From positions 1 through 50,126 of the IMG/VR virus record IMGVR_UViG_3300005921_000003: DNA of 50,126 nt. One strand, 5' to 3'. The notes beneath the pieces were generated by a model that made no database searches, was not told where the DNA came from, and saw only the letters and a program-made list of their open reading frames with translations. Positions 1-6,111 of the stretch are shown piece after piece. Position 1 is the stretch's first letter, and every line of letters begins with the position of its first letter. The translations under genes and the position numbers were made by a program. This DNA is from a virus.

Positions 1-80
1 TGAAACTCTCAGTCCCATCTTCGCAAAATTCACGCGCGCACGCAAGAGCGTTTCACGTGGAACCGTTTTTCAAAAAAAAA
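1..80. repeat. Terminal direct repeat, left copy
   Basis: The first 80 bases are identical to bases 50047-50126. This is what a circular molecule gives when an assembler leaves an overlap at the join, so one copy should be removed when the genome is circularised. A true short terminal repeat cannot be excluded from sequence alone. The repeat contains the parS-like site and ends in a run of nine A. Confidence 0.97.
50..63. promoter_or_regulatory. parS-like ParB-binding site
   Basis: GTTTCACGTGGAAC, with complement GTTCCACGTGAAAC, matches all 14 inner bases of the classical chromosomal parS 16-mer (TGTTCCACGTGAAACA on one strand). Only the outermost base on each side differs. It lies in the gene-free region from which the two transcription blocks diverge, next to A/T tracts. 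I see no parA or parB in the genome, so any binding would be by host ParB. Function is inferred. The same single site is repeated at 50096-50109 by the contig overlap. Confidence 0.75.
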
Positions 81-694
81 TCCTCACGCCCGCCCGCGGA
101 GAGTTAACCACCAACGACTCTAACGGCGAAGCAACCAACCGCCGCCCTCCAACCAGTTTTTTTTGAAAAGCCCCCGAAGCCTCAAATCAGTCAGCCGCGC
201 GCGTGCCGGCGGATTGGGCCTTCGAGCCGTGCCAAAGCCCGCGAACCACTGTGCCAAAAACCTGGCACTCCTCGCCTGAGGGCGGGGTGGGTGGCCTGGG
301 AGGGTGAGTCGTTTTCGCTCCGTCCTGGGATGCCTTCGCGCTGTCGCCTGGAGGTTAGGTTCACCATCGCTCGGCGCCCGGCTTCGCCGTGCTCGAGCTC
401 TCGGTTAACTGAGCTCGGCCCTATCGAGCCTTCGCGTAAGGCTCCGCCGTTCGGATCGTTGCGACCGAAGCGGCCGCGGGGCGGCCCGGTTATCTGGTCG
501 CTTTGCTCCCCTGTGCGGGCCTTTGCTCCGCTTCGTCCCTTGTCGGAGCCCCTTCGGGGCGTAGGAAGGCCCCAATCTCCGTAGGTCCTTTCCCCGTGAG
601 TTTGTCGTCGCTCGAGTTCGGCGTCGCTCGAGCCGCCGCGCTTGTCCTGGGATTGCGAATTGCCAGGCGGATGCGCGGTTGCGTCCTTAGCCGT
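81..694. other. Gene-free, hairpin-rich region between early and late blocks
   Basis: No credible gene on either strand. It holds an A9 tract at its left edge (72-80) and a T8 tract (about 153-160). On the - strand at about 110-150 there are repeated GGTTGG motifs that could form a two-tier G-quadruplex. Many GC-rich inverted repeats follow: 251-268 (6 bp), 394-417 (7 bp, CGAGCTC/GAGCTCG), 426-444 (7 bp, GAGCCTT/AAGGCTC) and 548-560 (GCCCC-TTC-GGGGC). CTTCG recurs every 40-60 bases between 330 and 560. GTCGCTCGAG occurs twice near 605-632. Candidate roles are replication origin, packaging site or a large structured RNA; I cannot tell which. Confidence 0.6.
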
Positions 695-1093
695 CTAGCC
701 TATGCGATAGCGATACGGCTCCGGTAGATTGGTTGGTGTCATAGCCGTGATCGTGGCCTCGAGCTGAGGCTGATAGCCGAACGCACCCGCTTTGACGATC
801 GTGCCCTTCGGGCGACGACGTCCTTTGATCCCGGCGGCTGATGCGGCGGTTGTAGCCGTTCCGCAGGCGGATCGTTTAGCCTGATACTGAGCTTTCTGCT
901 TCTTGGTCATGCGCCGGCGACGACGGACTACCTGATGCGGCAGGTCGATCGTTTCGCGGCTGATGAGAGGTTTCACGTAAACTCCTTTGCTGTCGAGCCC
1001 CTCCAGGATACCATAAACGTCAAGAGCCCCGGAGTTTACCGCAGGGCTCTTGGAAGTGAACCATTGCTCGACGGCTCGCCGTAACCGTATCAC
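695..1093 (-). CDS. Hypothetical basic protein at the head of the late block
   Basis: 132 residues from a GTG start. A central stretch (about 55-70) is very rich in Arg/Lys (VVRRRRRMTKKQK), which suggests nucleic-acid binding. It is not a recognised family. On the circular map it is the first late-strand gene after the divergent promoter at 1200, so it faces away from the early genes. A weak TAACGT -10-like box lies 6 nt before the GTG, but no good -35 is visible. A shorter protein starting at the internal Met of the basic stretch is possible. Confidence 0.5.
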   Translation of the reverse strand: MIRLRRAVEQWFTSKSPAVNSGALDVYGILEGLDSKGVYVKPLISRETIDLPHQVVRRRRRMTKKQKAQYQAKRSACGTATTAASAAGIKGRRRPKGTIVKAGAFGYQPQLEATITAMTPTNLPEPYRYRIG

Positions 1094-1199
1094 GCCGTTA
1101 CGTTACCGTCAAGCGCGATAACCCTGAAACGAGCGACGGAATAAGGCCGTAGGAGCCGTTTTACCGCGCCCGCATGACCTAGACCTCGGCCCAAAAAGC

Positions 1200-1228
1200 T
1201 TGAAGCGCCTCATCCTTTCGGGTATACT
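1200..1228 (+). promoter_or_regulatory. Sigma-70 promoter, leaderless geometry
   Basis: TTGAAG (1200-1205), a 17-bp spacer, then TATACT (1223-1228). The ATG of the first early gene is at 1237, only 8 nt after the -10 box, so transcription should start at or just before the start codon. No ribosome-binding site fits between them. This is the natural entry promoter for the early block. Confidence 0.8.
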
Positions 1229-1236
1229 TGGATGGT

Positions 1237-1497
1237 ATGAAACCCGCACGCTATAGGTGTACTAAATGCCGCGCCCCGATCGAACCCATGCGAGCTGCCG
1301 CAGCCCTCTCTCGAGGCCGCGAGCCGACCTACTGCTCAAGCCGTTGCAAGAACGCTGCAGCTGCCGCTAGGAACCGCGCTAAACCTGCCGCGCCGAACGC
1401 CGTTCCGCTCCCGCCGGCGGCTCCCGCCGCGTCGATCATCTCGGTTTCCACCCTGGTCGAAAGACTTGCGGCCGCGATGGGGAAAACCCTTGACTAG
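1237..1497 (+). CDS. Small zinc-ribbon protein
   Basis: 86 residues. The N-terminus carries CTKC (about 7-10) and CSSRC (about 34-38), a four-cysteine zinc ribbon spaced as in small phage and bacterial treble-clef proteins. An Ala/Pro-rich linker and a short C-terminal helix follow. I chose ATG 1237 over the upstream TTG at 1228, because that TTG overlaps the -10 box. The protein resembles the one at 12128-12277, with the shared pattern CxxC...REPxYCSxxC, and both are first genes behind leaderless-type promoters. It probably binds nucleic acid, possibly as an early regulator; this is inference. Confidence 0.7.
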   Translation: MKPARYRCTKCRAPIEPMRAAAALSRGREPTYCSSRCKNAAAAARNRAKPAAPNAVPLPPAAPAASIISVSTLVERLAAAMGKTLD

Positions 1498-1526
1498 TAA
1501 CCCTTATAGGTGTATAGTTATTACAC
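1490..1526 (+). promoter_or_regulatory. Strong sigma-70 promoter with palindromic operator
   Basis: TTGACT (1490-1495), 17-bp spacer, TATAGT (1513-1518). The -35 overlaps the stop of the preceding gene. An inverted repeat, GTGTA-N7-TACAC (1510-1526), covers the -10 box and the expected start site, as an operator would. The 10-mer TATAGGTGTA at 1505-1514 also occurs at 1252-1261. Unlike promoters 1200 and 4912, it has a real leader of about 40 nt before the next ATG. Confidence 0.8.
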
Positions 1527-1563
1527 AACCAAACCGCCCAGAAGGGCAGGAGGCAAAAGCCAA

Positions 1564-1749
1564 ATGTTAGGATGCGAGATCATCGAGGCCGCGGAACAGG
1601 GCGAGATTCGCTTCTGGAGCCCCAAGCGTACCGCGATCGTACTCTCTGAACACGGGCAGCACCTCAGCGACTTCGTTGACCAATACGCCAATGGCGTGCC
1701 CCAAGTCCGCTACCGCGCCGATGCGGTTCTTCTGTGGCTCGGGTACTAG
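1564..1749 (+). CDS. Hypothetical small protein
   Basis: 61 residues from ATG 1564, preceded by a strong AGGAGG at 1548-1553 (10-nt spacing) and the promoter at 1490. A longer reading from GTG 1510 would start inside the promoter and is rejected. The sequence (MLGCEIIEAAEQGEIRF...) has no motif I recognise. Its position and dedicated promoter suggest an early regulatory or host-takeover protein, by analogy only. Confidence 0.65.
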   Translation: MLGCEIIEAAEQGEIRFWSPKRTAIVLSEHGQHLSDFVDQYANGVPQVRYRADAVLLWLGY

Positions 1750-2029
1750 CATGAACTCCTTTGACACCAACGTCCAAGCAGCCGAAGCGGGTACTGGGTC
1801 AGTTTGAGTAGCTGCCAAGCGCACAAACATTAAGGCCCGGTAGGGGGCGACGAAAGCCGCCCCTGCGTTCCGTTCCGATCGGGCGCGTCCCTAATGCCGC
1901 TTATAAGTACGAGAGGAACCGCCGATCCCGCACATTCGCAGAACCGACGTTCAGACCGCAGCCCGGGAGTATCGGGAACGATTAGGCAGAAAGCCCCTTC
2001 CTCGCTCCAAGCCTGTGCGAGGGAGGCGT
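1750..2029. other. Early intergenic stretch
   Basis: No well supported gene. A possible 18-residue peptide starts at 1751. A weak hairpin (GGGGCG/CGCCCC around 1844-1863) could be a terminator, though it lacks a T-run. The reading frame of the Ntn hydrolase stays open upstream to 1907, with plausible protein-like content (...AREYRERLGRKPL...) but no standard start codon. A propeptide begun at a rare codon is therefore conceivable. Confidence 0.4.
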
Positions 2030-2920
2030 ATGACTTGTTGCGTCGCGGCTTTAGCCGATAACGCGCGTACGATCATTCTGGTTAGTGACCGCCAAATTGG
2101 GTTACGGATGATTTCAACCGACCCTGAAACGGTAAAAGCCAGGCAAGTTCATCCTAGATGGTGGCTGATGTACGCGGGTGATGATATCTCCCCGATTTTC
2201 AACATTGCGGACGCCATTCAAGAGGCGCTGAAAGAGCTAAGCGGTGGGCAGGCAGCAATAGACAATAATGCTACGACTATCCCGTCAATCTCGGACGTCG
2301 AGAAAAAGGTGAGCGAATGCGTCCAAAACGAGCGCCAAGCGGAGGTTGAAGCTCAATACCTGCGGCCACGGGGCTGGACGTTTGATACATTCCAACGGCA
2401 GGCACCCCACTTGCCCAAAAAACTTGTGACCTCAGTAGTCAACGAAGTCAACTCTCATGATATGCCGATATCATTGCTGCTCGCTGGATTCGATCGCCTA
2501 GGCTACGGATATTTGTTTACCGTCTACGGAACATCTATGTATCCTCGTCGCCACGATAATCCCGGCTATACGGCGATCGGGAGTGGCAGCGAGGCGGCTC
2601 AGTATTGGATGGGATACCGAGATATTGGGTACTTGTCTGGTTCCCGAGAGGTATTATACTCAGCGGTTGAAGGCAAATACTTCGCTGAGCTTTCACTTGG
2701 CGTTGGCGAATATACCGACGTTCATATCCTGCGCGCAGACAAGCCGGTACTAAGACTTTCGGACGACCTGATTGATAAGCAGATAATAGAGCCAATTCTT
2801 AAACGCATGGCCCCACGTTGGATAAGCGACGCTTTCCGAAAGAGGCTTAACACGATAGAAGTCTTGCAAGACCTTCCGCTGCTTAAGCTCGATAAGGAAC
2901 CTAAGCCCGCAGCTACTTAG
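2030..2920 (+). CDS. Proteasome-like Ntn hydrolase
   Basis: 296 residues from ATG 2030, preceded by GAGGGAGG. Removal of Met exposes TCCVAAL, so Thr becomes the N-terminal nucleophile as in proteasome beta subunits, Anbu and HslV. In Thr-1 numbering there is an SDR motif with Asp19 and a Lys35. The spacing of 16 equals that of canonical Asp17/Lys33. An AGDD turn (about residues 49-52) and a GSGSEAA motif (about 184-190) match the family's conserved glycine loops. Length exceeds a bare beta subunit (about 200-230), with an extra mid-region and C-terminal tail. Its 3' end overlaps the convergent transposase by 4 bp (shared TTAG). Substrate is unknown: candidates are processing of phage proteins, attack on a host protein, or an amidohydrolase role. 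The start could instead be GTG 2015. Confidence 0.7.
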   Translation: MTCCVAALADNARTIILVSDRQIGLRMISTDPETVKARQVHPRWWLMYAGDDISPIFNIADAIQEALKELSGGQAAIDNNATTIPSISDVEKKVSECVQNERQAEVEAQYLRPRGWTFDTFQRQAPHLPKKLVTSVVNEVNSHDMPISLLLAGFDRLGYGYLFTVYGTSMYPRRHDNPGYTAIGSGSEAAQYWMGYRDIGYLSGSREVLYSAVEGKYFAELSLGVGEYTDVHILRADKPVLRLSDDLIDKQIIEPILKRMAPRWISDAFRKRLNTIEVLQDLPLLKLDKEPKPAAT

Positions 2921-3771
2921 GCGGCCTCGCTATCCCGCAGAACGTCTGGCAGCCTAGCTAGGTCATGCAACGTCCAGATGCGATCGGTAACGCCCGCTGC
3001 GATTGCCGGCGTCGTCTTTACTGCGGCATGGCGCTTGATGAAGTTATAATACATAAAGTGCAGCGCGATCGCTCGCTGGTGGTTTTGCGCCTTCTTGGAG
3101 AAGGCGTTGGTCAGCCGCGTAAATCGCCGAATATGCATCCGCATCGTCAGGTTATTGCGCTCAACGTGGGCGGTCGTAATATGGTCCGGGTCAGGAGCGC
3201 CCCAAACTGAGGTGCGGATGACGTCCGTGACCACCATTGGCGAATACTTGGTATCGGCGCTCTCGAAGGGAATCCGCCCGTAAACCTTCACCTCGGTTCC
3301 GTGATCGGCGCGAGGAAACAGGGTTTCGATCGGCTCGTTATAGATGCCGAAGCCATCGGTCGTTATTTGGACCGCAGCCGATCTCACCCGCTCGGCTAGG
3401 TCGCGAATGAACCGCCAGGCGTCATCACGGCTACGCTTGCCAAGGTGCCAGGATACTACTAGCTTCGAATCGGGGTCTATCGCGGTCCAGGTCCACATAT
3501 CGCCCAGGCCAAGGGTTCCGCGCAGGTCCCGCTTGAGATTCTTCTCTTTGGCATAGCAGAAGGACCAAACCTCATCGCATTGGATGCGCGCGGAGCACAG
3601 GTTCCGCAGGTTCGCGAATTGGTACTCGTCGCAAGCATCGCCAACCTCAGCTAGGAGCTTAACAACCGTATTCTTCGCAGCTCCGGTCATGCGGCAAGTG
3701 GCGCGAATAGAAGCGCCTTCGCAAAGCGCAGCGAGAACCTGAACGCGCTTCTCTAACGGCAACCGATTCAT
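2917..3771 (-). CDS. IS1-type DDE transposase
   Basis: 284 residues from ATG 3771. An N-terminal helix-turn-helix (RATCRMTGAAKNTVVKLL) is followed by a DDE core: CDEVWSF (first Asp), ITTDGFGIY (second Asp), HVERNNLTMRMH (Glu). The C-terminus has the family-typical TRLTNAFSKK and YYNFIKRH. This matches the widespread IS1-annotated orphan transposases seen in chromosomes and phages. I chose ATG 3771 over the upstream GTG because the latter includes the -10 box. No terminal inverted repeats or target duplication are visible, and the 3' end runs directly into the Ntn hydrolase stop, so this is not an obvious intact insertion sequence. It looks full length and possibly active. Confidence 0.88.
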   Translation of the reverse strand: MNRLPLEKRVQVLAALCEGASIRATCRMTGAAKNTVVKLLAEVGDACDEYQFANLRNLCSARIQCDEVWSFCYAKEKNLKRDLRGTLGLGDMWTWTAIDPDSKLVVSWHLGKRSRDDAWRFIRDLAERVRSAAVQITTDGFGIYNEPIETLFPRADHGTEVKVYGRIPFESADTKYSPMVVTDVIRTSVWGAPDPDHITTAHVERNNLTMRMHIRRFTRLTNAFSKKAQNHQRAIALHFMYYNFIKRHAAVKTTPAIAAGVTDRIWTLHDLARLPDVLRDSEAA

Positions 3772-3777
3772 GCTTAT

Positions 3778-3806
3778 ATTATACTTCACCGATCAAGCAT
3801 TCGCAA
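3778..3806 (-). promoter_or_regulatory. Leaderless-type promoter of the transposase
   Basis: On the - strand: TTGCGA (3806-3801), 17-bp spacer, perfect TATAAT (3783-3778), then 6 nt to the ATG at 3771. A direct repeat CAAGCAT (+ strand, 3794-3800 and 3804-3810, 10 bp apart, so on one DNA face) overlaps the spacer and -35 and may be an operator. Confidence 0.75.
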
Positions 3807-3847
3807 GCATAGCGGTGGTCATTTTGGCATGAATGGTTTAGTTGACA

Positions 3848-4258
3848 ATGCTTGAAGCGGCGCTGCAAATGCGCTGGCCTCTCTTGCAAGTGTTGTGGGT
3901 TGACAGTACGGACCCGGCAAACGATTGGCTACCGCTTGGGGACCTTGAAGGCTACCCTGGGTCGCTGGATTGTACTTCGGTCGGATGGCTGGTGGGAGAG
4001 GATAAAGAATCCGTTACGCTTGCGGCGCACCTTTCATATCCCGAAGAAGAATGTCCGCGCGTTTGCGGCGTTATCTCTATTCCAAAGGCGGCGATCCTGG
4101 GGACAAAAACGATTAGCGTTTCCTCGTCCGCTTCACTACGCGCTTCGTTTTCCGTACCGGCTTTCGGCTCTTTTTCGGTCCCCTTTTCAGCGTCCGGTCG
4201 GGCTTCTCAGCGGGGACAGCTGGGGCGCTCCGTGCGCCGCCGCGTTTCTTCCCGCTAG
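3848..4258 (+). CDS. Conserved small phage protein, probably frameshifted at its end
   Basis: The first 85-90 residues follow a pattern common in small phage proteins: WVDST...W.PL.DL...PG...C.SVGWLV.ED...VTLA.HLSY...CGVISIPKAAI. Such proteins normally end soon after IPK.AI. Here the frame continues for about 50 more Ser/Arg-rich residues lying antisense to the next gene. One extra base in the A5 run at 4105-4109 would instead give a stop at 4114-4116 that shares TTAG with the opposing stop codon. The true product is probably about 89 residues. The start may also be ATG 3869. Function unknown. Confidence 0.55.
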   Translation: MLEAALQMRWPLLQVLWVDSTDPANDWLPLGDLEGYPGSLDCTSVGWLVGEDKESVTLAAHLSYPEEECPRVCGVISIPKAAILGTKTISVSSSASLRASFSVPAFGSFSVPFSASGRASQRGQLGRSVRRRVSSR

Positions 4259-4328
4259 GCGGCTTCCGTTTCTTTTTCTTGTCCTTGACTTTCACGCGTT
4301 TACGCAATCGGTCTACTAACTTACTCAT
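4113..4328 (-). CDS. Small, extremely basic protein
   Basis: 71 residues, nearly half Lys/Arg (VKVKDKKKKRKPPSGKKRGG), with two further Lys/Arg clusters near the C-terminus. Likely a DNA- or RNA-binding, protamine-like protein. Its ATG overlaps the stop of the upstream gene at 4321 within ATGAGTAA, so translation is probably coupled. It is transcribed against the surrounding early genes as part of a two-gene unit. The molecular role is inferred from composition only. Confidence 0.6.
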   Translation of the reverse strand: MSKLVDRLRKRVKVKDKKKKRKPPSGKKRGGARSAPAVPAEKPDRTLKRGPKKSRKPVRKTKRVVKRTRKR

Positions 4329-4596
4329 CCTCGCTCATCCCCCACCGCGCCCTTGCGGCTTTGACGGCGATCGCGTGGCGCTCCTTAGCCGTTAGCGCCT
4401 TAGCGCGTGCCAAACCACCAACCTTGCCGCCTTTGCGGCCTAACGCGACCGCATGAGGATTTTTCTTCGGGGCGGGAGGCTTGGCGGGTTTTGGTGCCCT
4501 CTTGCCGTTCAGAGGTTCTTGCCTGGTCGCTAGCGCAACGATGCGGGCCGCGTTAGCGTTATAGTCACTCGGAGCTTTCCTTGAGCGCTTAACCAT
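4321..4596 (-). CDS. KGG-type basic protein (Lys/Ala/Gly-rich repeat)
   Basis: 91 residues from ATG 4596. An earlier ATG at 4641 would add 15 residues. The C-terminal half reads GRKGGKVGGLARAKALT then KERHAIAVKAARARWG. This is a helix-forming GRKGGxxGGxARA / ARKAAxARW motif seen in many small phage and bacterial proteins, sometimes likened to histone H1 tails. A -10-like TACCAT lies 6 nt before ATG 4596, but the -35 is poor. It forms an operon with the basic gene at 4113-4328. Confidence 0.65.
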   Translation of the reverse strand: MVKRSRKAPSDYNANAARIVALATRQEPLNGKRAPKPAKPPAPKKNPHAVALGRKGGKVGGLARAKALTAKERHAIAVKAARARWGMSEDE

Positions 4597-4686
4597 AAGC
4601 CGATGGTACCACGACAAAGCCCCGGAAAGCCGCTGCGACATTTATCTAACTGACCCACTACCGCCGAAGCGTGCGTCCTCGACAAG

Positions 4687-4815
4687 ATGGTGCAAGCGCT
4701 CGACAACCTCACGCAGCCATTCTTCGCCGGCAAGACGGCGATCGAGGTTGGCAACGACGGATACCGCGATGGCCTCGCAGATGCGACCCTGACCGAGGAA
4801 ATGGCCGCACCATAG
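4687..4815 (+). CDS. Short ORF, possible gene remnant
   Basis: 42 residues (MVQALDNLTQPFFAGKTAIE...) with natural-looking composition. No promoter or strong ribosome-binding site precedes it, and the frame is open upstream only to 4654. It lies between the divergent basic-protein operon and a strong terminator. It may be a small gene or the tail of a truncated one. Confidence 0.35.
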   Translation: MVQALDNLTQPFFAGKTAIEVGNDGYRDGLADATLTEEMAAP

Positions 4816-4876
4816 GGAACACTATCAACGGATCCTCGGCTTGCTCCGAGATTACTCCGAAAGTAGACAAGGGAAG

Positions 4877-4914
4877 GAACAGCCCGCTGAAAATAAAGGC
4901 GGGCTGTTCTCTTT
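4877..4914 (+). terminator. Rho-independent terminator
   Basis: A perfect 11-bp stem GAACAGCCCGC (4877-4887) / GCGGGCTGTTC (4899-4909) with an 11-nt A-rich loop, followed by TCTTT. It closes the unit ending at 4815 and sits directly against the next promoter. Confidence 0.85.
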
Positions 4915-4940
4915 ACATAGTGGCGCGGTGATGGTAAAGT
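4912..4940 (+). promoter_or_regulatory. Leaderless-type promoter
   Basis: TTTACA (4912-4917), 17-bp spacer, TAAAGT (4935-4940), then 6 nt to the GTG start at 4947. The -35 overlaps the U-tract of the preceding terminator, so a new transcription unit starts here. Confidence 0.65.
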
Positions 4941-4946
4941 AGTGGA

Positions 4947-5177
4947 GTGAACCGAGCCGCACACCGCGCAATCGCCAAGCATCAAGGGAAGTGCATCGAG
5001 CTCTGCGGGCGCAAAGCCGTCCGCGACCGGGTGAGATGCCGCAAGTGCTTGACGGCGGCGAAAGCGGCGCAGGCAAGGAATAGGCAGCGAGCCGCCGAGG
5101 TTCACCGCGAAGCTGCCGATAGCGCGCATGGGGGAGCCGCTACTCCGACGGCTCCCTCGCTCTCGAAAGAAGGATAA
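4947..5177 (+). CDS. Small zinc-binding-like protein
   Basis: 76 residues from GTG 4947. Four cysteines in the pattern CIELC...CRKC (about residues 16-35) could bind zinc. The rest is a basic, Ala-rich helix and a low-complexity tail. It is the first gene behind the leaderless-type promoter at 4912 and is followed closely by 5179. Function unknown. Confidence 0.55.
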   Translation: MNRAAHRAIAKHQGKCIELCGRKAVRDRVRCRKCLTAAKAAQARNRQRAAEVHREAADSAHGGAATPTAPSLSKEG

Positions 5178-5178
5178 C

Positions 5179-5385
5179 ATGGGAACCTGGTTTTGTCGAA
5201 ACTGTCATCGTGAGGTTCGCGGGCTCAAGTTCACCGCCTGCGATAAAAAAGCTCACTATTTGACGCCCGTCGTCACGAACGACGAGCCTCGGCCCGGCCT
5301 AAGCCTGGAAGCCGCTCATTTACTCTACGACTGGAGCCATGCGGCGAACAAGGCGTGCGGCGACATCTACAACCCGCAATGCTAA
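5179..5385 (+). CDS. Small zinc-ribbon protein
   Basis: 68 residues from ATG 5179, one base after the previous stop, with GAAGGA as ribosome-binding site. N-terminal FCRNCHREV is a CxxC knuckle, with further cysteines at about 21 and at the C-terminus (NPQC). I rejected a longer start at 5128 because it would lack the ribosome-binding site. No specific family recognised. Confidence 0.6.
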   Translation: MGTWFCRNCHREVRGLKFTACDKKAHYLTPVVTNDEPRPGLSLEAAHLLYDWSHAANKACGDIYNPQC

Positions 5386-5398
5386 GAACAACGCAAAA

Positions 5399-5429
5399 GG
5401 GCGCGGTGGACTCCATATCTGCCGCGCCC
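5399..5429. repeat. Intergenic hairpin
   Basis: A perfect 8-bp stem GGGCGCGG (5399-5406) / CCGCGCCC (5422-5429) with a 15-nt loop, between genes ending at 5385 and starting at 5450. No T-run follows, so it is more likely an RNA-stabilising or attenuating hairpin than a classical terminator. Confidence 0.6.
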
Positions 5430-5449
5430 CTCCCTGACGAAAGGACTCT

Positions 5450-5677
5450 ATGACGGACAATACCACGAAACCCGCCGAAGCGGCAATCCCCGACGAAGGG
5501 CTCCTCTTTCACGCGACCGTGAGAACCGTCCGCGAGAAGTACCGATTTGGCGCCAAGGAATTGCCGGCATACGCCGCAACGCTCGACGCGCTTGGCTTCA
5601 CCGCCGAGATCACGCTCGATGCGCCGCTGCCGTTTCACTCGGAATTCGACGTAATCGTAAAGCCGGTGAAGCCATGA
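5450..5677 (+). CDS. Hypothetical protein
   Basis: 75 residues, ATG with GAAAGGA upstream. The predicted content is an extended N-terminus followed by beta-rich segments (LLFHATVRTVREKYRFG; AEITLDAPLPFHSEFDVIVK). No family recognised. Its stop overlaps the next ATG (ATGA), and it starts a run of tightly coupled small genes to 6218. Confidence 0.6.
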   Translation: MTDNTTKPAEAAIPDEGLLFHATVRTVREKYRFGAKELPAYAATLDALGFTAEITLDAPLPFHSEFDVIVKPVKP

Positions 5678-5853
5678 ACGACGCGGAGCGAGTTGAAGTA
5701 TCGTGCGCGAAGGCTGCTAAGGCGATTTACACGGGCGAGAGCGAGAACGCGATTAAACAAGCGTTGATGCTTGTCGCCACAGCCGCTCAAGTCGCCGCCA
5801 TTGGTTCAGTAAAGAGCGCGTGGGATAACACCAGGAGGCACTTTAATGGATGA
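5674..5853 (+). CDS. Hypothetical helical protein
   Basis: 59 residues, mostly helical and Ala-rich (CAKAAKAIYTGESENAIKQA). It starts in an ATGA overlap with the previous gene and ends 8 bases inside the next one. No motif recognised. Confidence 0.55.
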   Translation: MNDAERVEVSCAKAAKAIYTGESENAIKQALMLVATAAQVAAIGSVKSAWDNTRRHFNG

Positions 5854-5959
5854 ATGGTTCGCGCGATTTAACTACGACCCGCTCCTCGTAGCGGTGCTGG
5901 TGGTGCTGCTGGTCATCGCGTTCGGCGGAATGGCGCTGGATGTTTGGGGGCGGAGATGA
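5846..5959 (+). CDS. Single-span membrane microprotein
   Basis: 37 residues with one hydrophobic helix (LLVAVLVVLLVIAFGGMAL) and an excellent AGGAGG at 5832-5837. It overlaps both neighbours. Probably an inner-membrane peptide, such as a host-modifying or holin-like early protein; the role is not known. Confidence 0.6.
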   Translation: MDEWFARFNYDPLLVAVLVVLLVIAFGGMALDVWGRR

Positions 5960-6111
5960 AGCGCTGCCGCACCTGCAATCGCATGAAGCCGATCGCGCAA
6001 TTCCACCCGGACTATACCGCGCTTTGCCTTCGCTGTTGGAGTACGCAGCCGGGCTTCGGCACGGACTATCTGGAGGCGCGGGAACCGTATGAGCCGTGGT
6101 TCGCGCGATGA
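5956..6111 (+). CDS. Zinc-ribbon microprotein
   Basis: 51 residues with CRTC near the N-terminus and CLRC at about 24-27, consistent with one zinc site. Many phages carry similar HNH-like or HTH-lacking zinc ribbons. Coupled by ATGA overlaps on both sides. Confidence 0.6.
   Translation: MKRCRTCNRMKPIAQFHPDYTALCLRCWSTQPGFGTDYLEAREPYEPWFAR

Noticed and set aside
290-400. tRNA-like T-arm (GGTTAGGTTCACC) in the gene-free region
   Set aside because: No acceptor stem or anticodon arm can be built around it.
291-727. Open frames on the + strand in the hairpin-rich region (291-584, 503-727)
   Set aside because: Arg/Pro/Ser-rich products with no ribosome-binding site and no protein-like pattern; they arise because GC-rich sequence lacks stops.
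2880-3860. Intact insertion sequence around the transposase
   Set aside because: Could not find terminal inverted repeats or a target-site duplication; the transposase stop overlaps the Ntn hydrolase stop by 4 bp.
4530-5180. 216-residue - strand frame over 4530-5180
   Set aside because: Runs through a terminator, a promoter and three better genes; composition is that of an antisense shadow.
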